64,000 bases of DNA, from positions 1,736,001 through 1,800,000 of the forward strand of contig OY970377.1 of the NCBI GenBank assembly GCA_963718775.1, in the 5' to 3' direction. The DNA comes from VRUE01 sp963718775. GTDB lineage: Bacteria; Actinomycetota; Thermoleophilia; Solirubrobacterales; 70-9. Numbering within the stretch: the stretch's first letter is position 1; each line of letters opens with the position of its first letter. Below the pieces are notes generated by a model. That model was not told the origin of the DNA. It searched no databases and saw only the letters and a list, made by a program, of their open reading frames with translations. The translations under genes were made by a program, and so were the position numbers. This document shows, piece by piece, positions 16,105 to 27,103 of this stretch.

Positions 16105-16981
16105 CTAACGCGTCACGGCCGCGACCGCAGCAGCGCCCTGCTCGTCGGCTTCCGCCTCGACCTCGCGCACCGTCTTGGCCATCGCGGCGTCGCTTTCGAA
16201 GCGCCGGTCGAGCAGCGGGTTGATGATGCCGCGCAGGGCGGAGACGTAGCGCCACCACTTCGGCGCGAAGATTCGCGGCGCGCGTTCCTCGATGCCGCGG
16301 ACGACAGCCGCGCCGGCCTCGTCCGGGGTGATCCGCTTGCTCAGGAAGTCGGGCAGGTTCTGCTGCATGCGGTCGCCGTTGCTTCTCGAAGGCGTCCTGG
16401 ACCAGTTTGGTGTCGACCCAGCCGAAGTAGGCGACGCTGGCGCTGGCGCCCGAGCGGCATCAGCTCGGCCCGCAGAGCGCGGCCCAGCGACTCGACGCCG
16501 GACTTGGCGACCGCGTAGGGGCTGTTGAAGACGCCGTTGACGAAGGCGTAGACCGAGGAGGTGACGACGAGCTGGCCCTGGCGCTCGACGATCTGCGGCA
16601 GCGCCGCCCGCACGGTGCGCCAGACGCCGAGCAGGTCGACCTCGAAGACCCGCTCCCATTCCTCGGTGCCGATCGCCGCGCATCGTCGCCATCTTCGTCT
16701 GGGCGATGCCGGCGTTGGCGACGACGACGTCGAGCCCGCCGAAGCGCTCGACCGTCTCGGCGACCGCCTGCCATCATCGCGCCGTGGTCGGTGACGTCGG
16801 CGGCGATCCCGATCGCCCGCTCGCCGATCCGCTCAGCGGCCTCGCGGGCCTCGGCGGCGTCGAGGTCGACGACCGCGACCGAGGCGCCGCGCAGGTGCAT
16901 CTGGCGCGCCGTCTCGAAGCCGATCCCGCGGGCGGCGCCGGTGACCAGCGCCACCTTTCCGTTCAGGTCGTAGAGCGGCAT
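16105..16981 (-). pseudogene. Second SDR paralogue with four apparent single-base insertions
   Basis: From the ATG at 16981 the first ~70 residues nearly match the intact neighbour (LNGKVALVTGAARGIGFETA). The frame then breaks at about 16769 (GATGATGGCAGGCG, one extra base), 16682 (ATGCGCGGCGATC), 16452 (CTCGGGCGCCAGC) and 16376 (AAGCAACGGC). Removing one base at each point restores a full SDR with NAG, the catalytic PYAVAKSG stretch and a C-terminus like the neighbour's, ending at 16105. All four lie in G/C-rich runs and the neighbouring ileS is affected in the same way, so sequencing error is at least as likely as real decay. Confidence 0.75.
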
Positions 16982-17025
16982 GCGGCGCAGGAGCACCGTA
17001 ACCCAGCTCCTAGAATCACCCGTCC

Positions 17026-20241
<3,216 letters not shown>

Positions 20242-20277
20242 GGGGGAGGATTTCTTGCGCCATGTCCTTAGTGGGGC

Positions 20278-20682
20278 ATGCGTTACACCCGCCATGCCAA
20301 GAACGGAATGCGTAGGTGGGAAGTCGGTCCGGCAGATGTTGAGCGGATACTGGCGGCTCCGCTTGAGGTGGGTACCGACAAGGAGAAAGTGATGCGCGCA
20401 GACTACGACAGTGAGGCAAACGCTCTCTCGATCGACCTGATCGAGGTCGATCGGTGGGACGAGGGTGAGGAGATCGAGGACACTTACTGCTACGTCGCAT
20501 TTTCCGAGGGTCGTCTTGCGAACGTCGAGCTACTGAATCCCAATGACCACCTGGATCTGTTGGGTGTCGTGGCAGAGCGATTCAACCTCGACCCTGTAGC
20601 TCTGCGAATTGCAGCCCAAGCTGCGCTGGCCGCTCCCGATCGATCGGTGACGCTAGACCTCGGCGCTCGCGCTGCGGCCTAG
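20278..20682 (+). CDS. DUF4258-DUF2283 fusion-like protein
   Basis: A 134-residue protein. Residues 1-29 (MRYTRHAKNGMRRWEVGPAD and the following VERILAAP) match the start of DUF4258, a RelE-like toxin-type fold, but the rest of that domain is missing. From residue 39 the sequence is DUF2283-like (MRADYDSEANALSIDL, then CYVAFSEGRLANVELLNP). An internal ATG at 20392 has AAGGAG 6 bases upstream, so the DUF2283 part could also be translated alone. The region is less G+C-rich than its neighbours. Stand-alone DUF4258 and DUF2283 genes often sit side by side as toxin-antitoxin-like pairs; this may be a collapsed pair. No activity is claimed. Confidence 0.65.
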   Translation: MRYTRHAKNGMRRWEVGPADVERILAAPLEVGTDKEKVMRADYDSEANALSIDLIEVDRWDEGEEIEDTYCYVAFSEGRLANVELLNPNDHLDLLGVVAERFNLDPVALRIAAQAALAAPDRSVTLDLGARAAA

Positions 20683-20698
20683 CGATCCGGGAATTCGT

Positions 20699-20878
20699 TC
20701 AGTCGCCAGCCGCCTCGCCAATGATGAAGTCGGTTTTCTTCGAGTCGGAGAACTTCACCCAGCAGTGCTCGGGTGCGACGCCAGCCACCTCGACCAGCGC
20801 CGCTTCGATCCGCTTGGCGATCTCGGCCTTCTGCTCGTCGCTGCGGCCCTCGAACCAGTCGATGTGGACGAAGGGCAT
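20699..20878 (-). CDS. 4-Oxalocrotonate tautomerase-family small enzyme
   Basis: A 59-residue protein with the family hallmark Met-Pro start (MPFVHIDWFEGRSDEQKAEI), where Pro becomes the N-terminal catalytic base. The first strand, long helix (AKRIEAALVEVAGV) and second strand (HCWVKFSDSK) fit one protomer of the tautomerase fold, which works as a hexamer or dimer. The stop TGA (20699-20701) is followed by no clear terminator; the trxA gene ends 6 bases upstream of this ATG, so the two share a transcript. The substrate is not readable; tautomerisation or isomerisation of 2-oxo acids is usual for the family. Confidence 0.8.
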   Translation of the reverse strand: MPFVHIDWFEGRSDEQKAEIAKRIEAALVEVAGVAPEHCWVKFSDSKKTDFIIGEAAGD

Positions 20879-20884
20879 GGCGGG

Positions 20885-21211
20885 CTAGGCGAGGGCTGGC
20901 TCGAGCTCGGCCTCGAGGCGACGCTTGGGCATCGCTCCGACCACTTTCTTGGCGATCGCCCCGTCCTTGAAAAGAAGCAGGGTCGGGATCGAGAGCACCT
21001 CGTACTGAGCCGCGGTCTGCTGGTTCTCGTCGACGTTGACGCTGACGATTTTCAGGTCGTCGCGCTCGCCGTCGATCTCCTCGAGGACCGGGTGGACGAC
21101 GCGGCAGGGGCCGCACCAGGGGGCCCAGAAGTCGACCAGCACGGGGCCGTCGGCCTCGAGGACCTCGGACTTGAAGGTGGCGTCGGTCACGTCGTGGAGC
21201 TTGCCTGTCAC
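20885..21211 (-). CDS. trxA: Thioredoxin
   Basis: A 108-residue thioredoxin with the canonical active site WAPWCGPCR at about residues 29-37 and the cis-Pro segment SIPTLLLFKDG. It reduces disulfides in cytosolic proteins with electrons from thioredoxin reductase. The start is GTG at 21211. Upstream on the - strand, TATACT preceded 18 bases earlier by GGGAAT makes a plausible promoter; GGGAAT resembles the -35 of SigR-type stress promoters, but the -10 does not fit that class. It is followed in the operon by the tautomerase gene and is divergent from polX. Confidence 0.92.
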   Translation of the reverse strand: MTGKLHDVTDATFKSEVLEADGPVLVDFWAPWCGPCRVVHPVLEEIDGERDDLKIVSVNVDENQQTAAQYEVLSIPTLLLFKDGAIAKKVVGAMPKRRLEAELEPALA

Positions 21212-21356
21212 TTGGATCGGTCTCCCTGGGATCGTGGTTCAGCGCTCAATACTTCAGAAAGTATAGCGAGGTTCGAAAGGGCCATTCCCAGCCCCTTCCG
21301 GCTCCCTAGCCACCCCAAGCGTAGAAGAGCCCGGCGCGCGTCGCTAGCTTGCAGGA

Positions 21357-23081
21357 ATGACCAACGCCGAGATCGCCGCCGCCCTCGACGAGCTGGGGGT
21401 GCTCTACCAGCTCGATGGTGCGGTCAAATACAGAGTGCTCGCCTACAGCGCTGCGGCAAAGGCGATCCGCGAAAGCCCTGTCTCGGTTGCCGATCTCGCC
21501 GCAGCGGGACGGGCGACTGAGATTCCCGGTGTCGGCAAGACGCTGGCGGAAAAGATCGACGCCCTGATCGAGACCGGCGAGATCCCCGCCGCGGTAAAGC
21601 TGAAGGCGAAGTTCCCACCGACGCTGGTCGAGGTGACGCGGGTGCCGGGGGTGGGAGCGAAGACAGCGCGGCGGCTCTTCGACGAGCTTGGCGTCGCCAC
21701 CCTCGAGGACCTCGAGGAGGCGGCCGAGGGCGAACGGATCCGCGACCTCAAGGGACTCGGCCCGAAGGCGGAGGAAAACGTCCTGGCCGGGCTCGAGCGC
21801 CTCGGCGACCCCGGCGAGGGGTCGGGCCGGGTGCTGCTCTCGATGGCCAAGCCGATCGCCGAGGAGCTGGCGCGGACGCTGCGCGAGCATCCCGGCGCCG
21901 ACCGGGTCGAGGTTGCCGGCTCGGCGCGGCGCTGGGCCGAGACCTGCAAGGACATCGACCTGATCGCGACCGCGGAGGAGCCGACGGCCCTGGCCGAGCA
22001 TCTCGTCGCCAGCCCGCTGATCGCCGCCGCCGGCAAGCCCGGCCCCAACGGCGTGCGGGCGCAGACCCAGAACGGCATCTCGGTCGACCTGCGCATCGTC
22101 GCCCCGGAGGCCTTCGGCAACCTGCTGCAGCACTTCACCGGCTCGCAGGCGCACAACGTGCAGATGCGCGAGCACGCGGTGGGACGCGGCCTCTCCGTTT
22201 CCGAGCACGGCATCACCGAGGTCGAGACGGGCAAGGTAGAGCGCTGCGCCAGCGAGGAGGCCGTCTACGAGCGACTCGGCTACGCCTACATCGAGCCCGA
22301 GCTGCGCGAGGGGCGTGGCGAGCTGAAGGCGGCCCGCGAAGGGAACCTCCCCGAGCTGGTCAGCGGCGAGGACATTCGCGGCGACCTGCACTCGCACACC
22401 ACCCTCTCCGACGGCCGCAACACGCTCGAGGAGATGGCCGAGGCGGGCCGCGACCGCGGCTATGCCTACATGGCGATCACCGACCACTCGGCCAGCCACG
22501 GCTTCGGCGACCACGTTACCGCCGAGCGGCTCTGGGAGCGGATCGCCGAGATCGAGGCCTGGAACAAGGGCAAGCGTGGCTTCCGCCTGCTCGCCGGCTC
22601 GGAGGTCAACATCGGCCTCGACGGCGGCCTCGACTACCCCGACGACCTGCTCGAGGCGCTCGACTGGGTCGTCGCCAGCGTCCACACCTCCTTCGCGATC
22701 CCTGAGAAAGAGATGACGGCCCGGGTGCTGGCGGCCATAGAGAACCCGCTGGTCAATTGCATCGGCCACCTGACCGGCCGGCTGATCGGCCGCCGCGAGC
22801 CCTACGGAGTCGACATCGAGGCCGTCGTCGAGGCGGCGGCGCGCACCGGCACGATGCTGGAGATCAACGGCAACCCCAACCGCCGCGACCTCTCCGAGCA
22901 CCACGCGCGCCTCGCCGCCGAGGGGGGAGTGACGATCGTCCTCAACACCGACGCCCACGGCGTCGAGACGCTCGACAACATGGCCTACGCGGTGGCGACC
23001 GCGAGACGCGCCTGGCTCGGCCCCGATCAGATCGCCAACACGCGCGGCTGGGGCGAGTTCAAGAAGCTGCTGAGGCGCTAG
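21357..23081 (+). CDS. polX: PolX-type DNA polymerase with PHP exonuclease domain
   Basis: A 574-residue protein at the bacterial PolX length. The N-terminal helix-hairpin-helix part (AGRATEIPGVGKTLAEKIDA, VPGVGAKTARRLFDELG) is followed by the X-family nucleotidyltransferase core (VAGSARRWAETCKDIDLIA, with the metal Asp pair in DIDL). The C-terminal PHP domain starts with the metal-binding DLHSHTTLSDGRNTL and MAITDHSASHGFG and continues with NTDAHGVETLDN. Bacterial PolX enzymes fill short gaps in base-excision repair, and the PHP domain is a 3'-5' exonuclease. GCAGGA lies immediately upstream of the ATG. A structured repeat follows 2 bases after the stop. Confidence 0.92.
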   Translation: MTNAEIAAALDELGVLYQLDGAVKYRVLAYSAAAKAIRESPVSVADLAAAGRATEIPGVGKTLAEKIDALIETGEIPAAVKLKAKFPPTLVEVTRVPGVGAKTARRLFDELGVATLEDLEEAAEGERIRDLKGLGPKAEENVLAGLERLGDPGEGSGRVLLSMAKPIAEELARTLREHPGADRVEVAGSARRWAETCKDIDLIATAEEPTALAEHLVASPLIAAAGKPGPNGVRAQTQNGISVDLRIVAPEAFGNLLQHFTGSQAHNVQMREHAVGRGLSVSEHGITEVETGKVERCASEEAVYERLGYAYIEPELREGRGELKAAREGNLPELVSGEDIRGDLHSHTTLSDGRNTLEEMAEAGRDRGYAYMAITDHSASHGFGDHVTAERLWERIAEIEAWNKGKRGFRLLAGSEVNIGLDGGLDYPDDLLEALDWVVASVHTSFAIPEKEMTARVLAAIENPLVNCIGHLTGRLIGRREPYGVDIEAVVEAAARTGTMLEINGNPNRRDLSEHHARLAAEGGVTIVLNTDAHGVETLDNMAYAVATARRAWLGPDQIANTRGWGEFKKLLRR

Positions 23082-23082
23082 T

Positions 23083-23180
23083 GGCGCGGCGGGTCCTGTC
23101 ACGGATTTGGTGCCACCACCCCTGCGGTAGCTAAAGCTTCCTCGGGGTGGTCCCCCAAATCCGCGCCACCCGCCGCGAGA
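23083..23180 (+). repeat. Structured repeat family 1, copy A
   Basis: A ~95-base imperfect hairpin between the convergent polX and SIMPL genes. The outer arms pair CGCGGCGGG with CCCGCCGCG, an inner stem pairs CGGATTTGG with CCAAATCCG and ACCACCCC with GGGGTGGT, and the tip carries GGTAGCTAAAGCTTCC. Homologous copies occur at 48275-48362 (+) and 48499-48607 (-). Stem bases differ between copies but keep pairing, for example ACCGCCC with GGGCGGT in copy C. It may act as a bidirectional terminator. Confidence 0.8.
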
Positions 23181-23184
23181 AGCG

Positions 23185-23877
23185 CTATTCGAGAGAGAAA
23201 ACCACGCGGACCGTGGCGGTCACCGTTGACGTTCCCGGTTTGGCCGGCGGGGACGGCGCATCGGCACGGGGGCCGCGCTTTGGTGCGGCGGTTGCTTCTG
23301 TCGGCACGATTTCTCGTCCTTCCTCGATCGTCAGCACCGGGCCGAGGGTGGCGCCGGCGCGAATTGCCAGGGCTGCCGCCTTTGCCTTCGCCTGGTCGAA
23401 GGCGGCGAGCAGGGCGTCGTTGTAGGCGGCGTCGGGATTGCTGGCGAAGAAGGTCGGTCCGCGCGTCCCGGTCGCTCCGGCGGCGACCGCTGCGCTGACC
23501 AGTTCTCCGGAGCGCTCGGGCTGGTGCAGGACGACCCCCACTCCCTCGGAGGCGTGCCAGACCGTTTTCCCGCCGCGGTTCAGCTTGCGCACCGAGATCG
23601 ATCCCGTGGTGACGTCGCCTGGGCCAACACCGGGCGTGGCCTGCACAGCCGCGATCACGGCTCGTAGGCGAACCGCCACGACCCGCAGCGCCGCACCCTT
23701 CGTCTTGCGTTCCTTGCTGACCGAGAAGCCCAGCTGGGCCGCGTCGTTGGCGACCTGCTGGATCGCTTCTCCCTTGACCGCGATCGTCCGGTCGATCGCC
23801 GCCGCGGACGCGGGCGCGACCAGGGCCGCGGCGAGCGCCGACAGGCAGATCGTTCGGAGGAGCCTCACCGAATCCAA
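23185..23877 (-). CDS. Secreted SIMPL-domain (DUF541) protein
   Basis: A 230-residue exported protein with signal MDSVRLLRTICLSALAAALV followed by the SIMPL domain. Typical features are TIAVKGEAIQQVANDAAQLG, a central VRLRAVIAAVQATPGVGPGD with DVTTGSISVRKL, and the helix DALLAAFDQAKAKAAALAIR before GATLGPVLTIEEG. Family members are periplasmic or surface proteins with links to oxidative or membrane stress; the molecular role is unclear. It is convergent to polX with repeat copy A in between, and a membrane protein gene lies 25 bases upstream on the same strand. Confidence 0.85.
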   Translation of the reverse strand: MDSVRLLRTICLSALAAALVAPASAAAIDRTIAVKGEAIQQVANDAAQLGFSVSKERKTKGAALRVVAVRLRAVIAAVQATPGVGPGDVTTGSISVRKLNRGGKTVWHASEGVGVVLHQPERSGELVSAAVAAGATGTRGPTFFASNPDAAYNDALLAAFDQAKAKAAALAIRAGATLGPVLTIEEGREIVPTEATAAPKRGPRADAPSPPAKPGTSTVTATVRVVFSLE

Positions 23878-23902
23878 GCTACCCGGCGGCTGGGACGGCT
23901 AC

Positions 23903-24415
23903 TCAGGCGCCGAGCCGGTCGCTGCGCAGCCCCGGCGTGCGGACCAGCTGGATCGGCCGCAGGGCGGAGTTGGGGACGACGTAGAACTTGACGCCGTCGC
24001 GCTGCTCGATCGCCAGCACGGCTGCCTCGCGGGCATGCCAGGCGAGCGAGACGAGCAGGGCATAGCCGGCGCCGATCGCCGCCACACCGGGGAAGAAGAC
24101 CCCCAGGACGCCGGCGACGACTGCCGTCGCGGCGATCGGCCAGAGGCGCACGAAGGAGATGCGTGCCGGCGTCTCCGGGGGAAGAGACGTGGCGGTGCGG
24201 GCGTTGGCGAGGGCGTCGCGGACGCTCTCGGGGGAACGTCCCGGGCGGCCCAGGTAGAGCCCGATGACGAGCGAGATCAGCCACCAGGTCGCGGCGACGA
24301 CGAGGGTCGTCGTGTCGCTGTCGCGATTGGCGGCGATCGCCGTGATCGCGGCGAGCACGGTTGCCTCGGCGCCGGTCAGGAAGACGGTGACCCGCAGCAG
24401 GTCGGTGTAGGGCAT
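23903..24415 (-). CDS. Membrane protein of unknown function
   Basis: A 170-residue protein with about four predicted membrane helices (LTGAEATVLAAITAIA; TLVVAATWWLISLVIGLYLG; LWPIAATAVVAGVLGVFF; VAAIGAGYALLVSLAWHA) and a basic C-terminus ending QLVRTPGLRSDRLGA. I do not recognise the family. Its ATG lies 4 bases after the otsB stop, and the SIMPL gene follows, so otsB, this gene and the SIMPL gene probably form one transcript. The C-terminal segment AIEQRDGVKFYVVPNSALRP looks like a small cytoplasmic beta module. Confidence 0.7.
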   Translation of the reverse strand: MPYTDLLRVTVFLTGAEATVLAAITAIAANRDSDTTTLVVAATWWLISLVIGLYLGRPGRSPESVRDALANARTATSLPPETPARISFVRLWPIAATAVVAGVLGVFFPGVAAIGAGYALLVSLAWHAREAAVLAIEQRDGVKFYVVPNSALRPIQLVRTPGLRSDRLGA

Positions 24416-24419
24416 CTCG

Positions 24420-25241
24420 CTATCCCGCCAGCGCCTCGAGCATCGCCAGCCAGCCCGCCGGCCCGTCGACGAACTGGTCCGCCTCTTCGGCCAGCTCGGG
24501 AGGCGCCTCGGAGGAGATCACGCCGACGCATACGGCGGTCTTCAACTCGCCCTCCTGGCGCAACTCGCGCAGGCGGCGGAAGGCATCGAGATCGGTGCGG
24601 TCGTCACCGGCGTAGATCGCCGCCGTGACGCCGTCGCTCGCGAGTAGCGCCGCGACGGCGGCGTCCTTGCCCCCGCCGCCGATCGGGCGCAGCTCAAGCA
24701 CCTTGCGGCCCCAGCGCGGTTCGAGCTTGGCGCGCCCCGCCTCGGCGGCGATCTCGTGGGCACGCGACTCGGCGCCGCGCTCGTCCTCGGCGCCGCGCCA
24801 GTGCAGGGTCTGGATCGGCCCCTTGTCCTCGAGCCGTAGGCCCACGGCCCGCAGCGCTTGCGGCTCGAGTGCGGCAACGAACTCCGCTGCGCCGCGCTCC
24901 TGTCCGACCAGCGCCGGATCGAGTTGTGGCGCCTCGTCGCCGGGGAGCAGAAGTTCGAGCCCATGGTTGCCGGCGTAGGCGATGCCGTCGACCGCGACCA
25001 GCCGTCGCGCCTCGAGGGCCTGGCGGCCAGAGATGCAGCCGACCAGGCCGAAGCGCCCGCTCAGCGCTTCGAGCAGCTCCTTGGCGCGCTGCGGGACCGC
25101 GGCCTGCTCGGGCCGCGCGACGATCGGCGCCAGGGTGCCGTCGACGTCGGTGAGGATCGCGGTGCGGGCGGGGTCGGCGCGCAGCGGCGCCAGCAGCGAG
25201 GCCAGCGCCCCGCCGTCCCCTGTCTCAGTCTCGGGAGACAC
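24420..25241 (-). CDS. otsB: Trehalose-6-phosphate phosphatase
   Basis: A 273-residue HAD-family enzyme. Motif I is AILTDVDGTLAPI (nucleophile and acid Asp), motif II the GCISGR stretch, and motif IV GDDRTDLDAFRRL. KVLELRPIGGGGKDAAVAAL carries the conserved Lys and sugar-recognition region of OtsB. It removes phosphate from trehalose 6-phosphate to give trehalose, an osmolyte. The start is the GTG at 25241 (VSPETETGD), which leaves a 21-base gap to the divergent transporter gene; the longer open frame would run into that gene. OtsA is not in the window. Confidence 0.9.
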   Translation of the reverse strand: MSPETETGDGGALASLLAPLRADPARTAILTDVDGTLAPIVARPEQAAVPQRAKELLEALSGRFGLVGCISGRQALEARRLVAVDGIAYAGNHGLELLLPGDEAPQLDPALVGQERGAAEFVAALEPQALRAVGLRLEDKGPIQTLHWRGAEDERGAESRAHEIAAEAGRAKLEPRWGRKVLELRPIGGGGKDAAVAALLASDGVTAAIYAGDDRTDLDAFRRLRELRQEGELKTAVCVGVISSEAPPELAEEADQFVDGPAGWLAMLEALAG

Positions 25242-25262
25242 AGCGCTTAGTATCGCGACACG

Positions 25263-25646
25263 ATGGCGTCGGAGCCTGCCCTGCCCGCACACTCCCTGCT
25301 CAAGCTCGCCGCGATCGGCACCCTGGCGGGGTTGTTCAGCGGCCTCTTCGGCGTCGGCGGCGGCACGGTCATCGTTCCCCTGCTGATCTTCTGGTTCGCC
25401 TACGGCGAGCGGCTGGCAACCGGCACCAGCCTGGCGGCGATCGTCCTGATCGGCTTGCTCGGCGCGGTCGCGCAGGGCGGGATCTACGGCAACGTCCACG
25501 TCGTCACCGCGCTGCTGCTTTCGATCCCGGCGATCGTCGGGGTGCTGATCGGCACCGCCGTGCAGCAGCGCATCTCCCAGCAGGCGGTCTCCCTGCTCTT
25601 CGCGGCTCTGCTCGTCGCGATCGCGATCGAGCTGATCCTCTCGTGA
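25263..25646 (+). CDS. TauE/SafE-family transporter, N-terminal half
   Basis: A 127-residue, about four-helix protein equal to one half of a TauE/SafE transporter. It holds the family repeat GLFSGLFGVGGGTVIVPLLI and the second conserved part GTSLAAIVLIGLLGAVAQGG, then ends after one more helix pair. Family members export sulfite, sulfoacetate or other small anions and are normally single ~250-residue chains with two homologous halves. The stop overlaps the start of the second half in GTGA (25643-25646), so the halves are coupled and probably assemble as a heterodimer. A single frameshift splitting one gene is unlikely, because each half has its own full start and stop. Confidence 0.8.
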   Translation: MASEPALPAHSLLKLAAIGTLAGLFSGLFGVGGGTVIVPLLIFWFAYGERLATGTSLAAIVLIGLLGAVAQGGIYGNVHVVTALLLSIPAIVGVLIGTAVQQRISQQAVSLLFAALLVAIAIELILS

Positions 25647-26017
25647 ACGAGCTGCTCGCGGTCCTGCTCTGCCTCGCCGGTGGCTTCACCGGCGGCATCG
25701 TTGGCGTTGGCGGCGGCGTCCTCTTCGTACCGGCGCTGACCATCTTCATCGGCCTCAATCAGGTCGAGGGGGAGTCGACCTCCCTGCTGATGATCGTCAT
25801 CGTCGCCCTGATCGGCGCCTTCCGCCAGAACTCCTACGGCAACGTCAACGTCCGCAACGCCCTGATCATCGGCGTCCTCTCGCCGCTCGGCGTGCTGGCC
25901 GGCGTCGGCATCGCCAACCACGTCTCAGAGCGCGTCCTACAGCTCTCCTTCGCCGCGCTGGCCCTCTTCATCGCCTACCGCCTGGTGCGCAGGACACTTG
26001 CTACGCCGGCTAGCTAG
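25643..26017 (+). CDS. TauE/SafE-family transporter, C-terminal half
   Basis: A 124-residue partner of the preceding gene with the matching repeat GFTGGIVGVGGGVLFVPALT and ESTSLLMIVIVALIGAFRQN, followed by LIIGVLSPLGVLAGVGIANH and a last helix. It starts at a GTG inside the stop of the first half. Both halves carry the G-VGGG motif and roughly the same helix count, consistent with internal duplication in the fused family members. Downstream lies a 466-base gene-free stretch filled by two structured inverted repeats. Confidence 0.8.
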   Translation: MNELLAVLLCLAGGFTGGIVGVGGGVLFVPALTIFIGLNQVEGESTSLLMIVIVALIGAFRQNSYGNVNVRNALIIGVLSPLGVLAGVGIANHVSERVLQLSFAALALFIAYRLVRRTLATPAS

Positions 26018-26040
26018 CCCCTGGTTCAGGGCTGGGTGGG

Positions 26041-26187
26041 GGAGGGGGCTGGTCGGCCTCCGGTCGAATTGACACCCCAAGAGCTTTGCTCTTGGGGTGA
26101 ATGATGAGCGCGACCTTACGGCCGCGCAGGAACCGGATTGCATAGGCCGCTTCGCGACATTCGCCCGGAGGCCGACCAGCCCCCTCC
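26041..26187 (-). repeat. Structured repeat family 2, copy D
   Basis: Perfect 23-base outer arms (26041-26063 with 26165-26187) enclose about 100 bases. Read on the - strand the interior starts with GAATGTCGCGAAGCGGC and ATGCAATCCGGT, followed by an imperfect hairpin beginning TGCGCGGC, a perfect 12-bp hairpin CACCCCAAGAGC/GCTCTTGGGGTG (26073-26084 with 26088-26099) and TCAATTCG. Interior blocks match copy E at 26311-26462 although the outer arms differ completely. Confidence 0.85.
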
Positions 26188-26310
26188 TCGACACGTCCCA
26201 AGAATGGCCGGGGCTGCGAACGCGGTGCCAGGGTTATCAAGCTCTATGGAGGAGCTATCGAGCTGAGACTCCGCTTCGTAGAGCTTGCTTTCGAAGCTTG
26301 TTGTGCTTCG

Positions 26311-26462
26311 AGGGGTGGTGGGGGTGTCTCTGCGGGAATGTCGCGAAGCGGCGGAAATGCAATCCGGTGTCTGCGCGGCGTCAGCCGCGCACCGACATAG
26401 TCGCCAAGCGAGCGAAGCTCGCGTGCGACATCAATTCCCGCAGAGACACCCCCACCACCCCT
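26311..26462 (+). repeat. Structured repeat family 2, copy E
   Basis: Perfect 29-base outer arms (26311-26339 with 26434-26462) enclose about 94 bases. The interior repeats the order of copy D: GAATGTCGCGAAGCGGC, ATGCAATCCGGT, hairpin TGCGCGGC/GCCGCGCA, hairpin GCGAGC/GCTCGC, then TCAATTC. It is inverted relative to copy D. Smaller hairpins lie between the copies (AAGCTCTA with TAGAGCTT, and CGAAGC with GCTTCG). Both copies sit between convergent genes (stops at 26017 and 26484). Confidence 0.85.
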
Positions 26463-26483
26463 ACCGAGCACCTTGGAATCGCG

Positions 26484-27101
26484 CTAAGCCCCGATCGCAC
26501 GCCGGCAAAAGCTGGATAGCGACGAGACGATCTGCTCGGCGGAGACGTCGACGTCGCGGACCGGTGAGAGTGGGCTGGCCAGCGCCTCGCTGATCGCGCC
26601 GATCAGGGAGGCCGCGGTCAGTTCGATTTCCTGCTCGGGCAGCTCGCCGCTTGAGACGCCGACTCGCAGCAGCTCGGCGAGCCGCCGCCGGTAGGTGCGC
26701 CGGTAGGTAAGTCGCTCGGCGTCGACCAGGGGGTCGACCGGCTCGTAGCCGAGCGCCCAGGCCAGCCGCGGTTTGTCGAGGGCGCTCTGGGTGAACTCGC
26801 GGACGATCGCCTCCAGCTTCTCGACCACGCTGCCGGACCCTGCGGTCGCCTCGTAGAGGGCCGCCAGCTCGCGCTCCGCGGCGGTCCGGAAGACCTCGAC
26901 GAAGAGCTCCGCCTTGGAGGGGAAGTGCCGGTAGAGGGCGCCGGCCGCGACGTCGCTGCGGGCCGTGATCGCCGCCACCGTCGCCGCCGCGTAGCCGCCT
27001 TCCTCGAGCAGCTCGGCCGCTGCGTCGAGCAGCCGCTCACGGGTCGCGCTGCCGCGCGAGCGACGAGCGGGCGTCGCGTCTGTGCGAGGTCCTGGCGCCA
27101 T
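26484..27101 (-). CDS. TetR-family repressor of the adjacent ABC exporter operon
   Basis: A 205-residue regulator from the ATG at 27101. The N-terminal helix-turn-helix is TRERLLDAAAELLEEGGYAA, TVAAITARSDVAAGALYRHF and PSKAELF; the C-terminal ligand domain ends in SLSSFCRRAIGA. The start lies 2 bases after the stop of the ABC permease gene, so it is the last gene of an ATPase-permease-regulator operon. A 16-base palindrome upstream of that operon (30359-30374) is the likely operator. The ligand is unknown; such regulators usually sense the exporter's substrate. Confidence 0.85.
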   Translation of the reverse strand: MAPGPRTDATPARRSRGSATRERLLDAAAELLEEGGYAAATVAAITARSDVAAGALYRHFPSKAELFVEVFRTAAERELAALYEATAGSGSVVEKLEAIVREFTQSALDKPRLAWALGYEPVDPLVDAERLTYRRTYRRRLAELLRVGVSSGELPEQEIELTAASLIGAISEALASPLSPVRDVDVSAEQIVSSLSSFCRRAIGA

Positions 27102-27103
27102 GG

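Noticed and set aside
26338..26401. 20-codon open frame starting ATGTCGCGAAGCGGC inside repeat copy E
   Set aside because: Copy D has the same start but is 2 bases shorter inside, so the frame is not kept. The conservation is better explained by structure.
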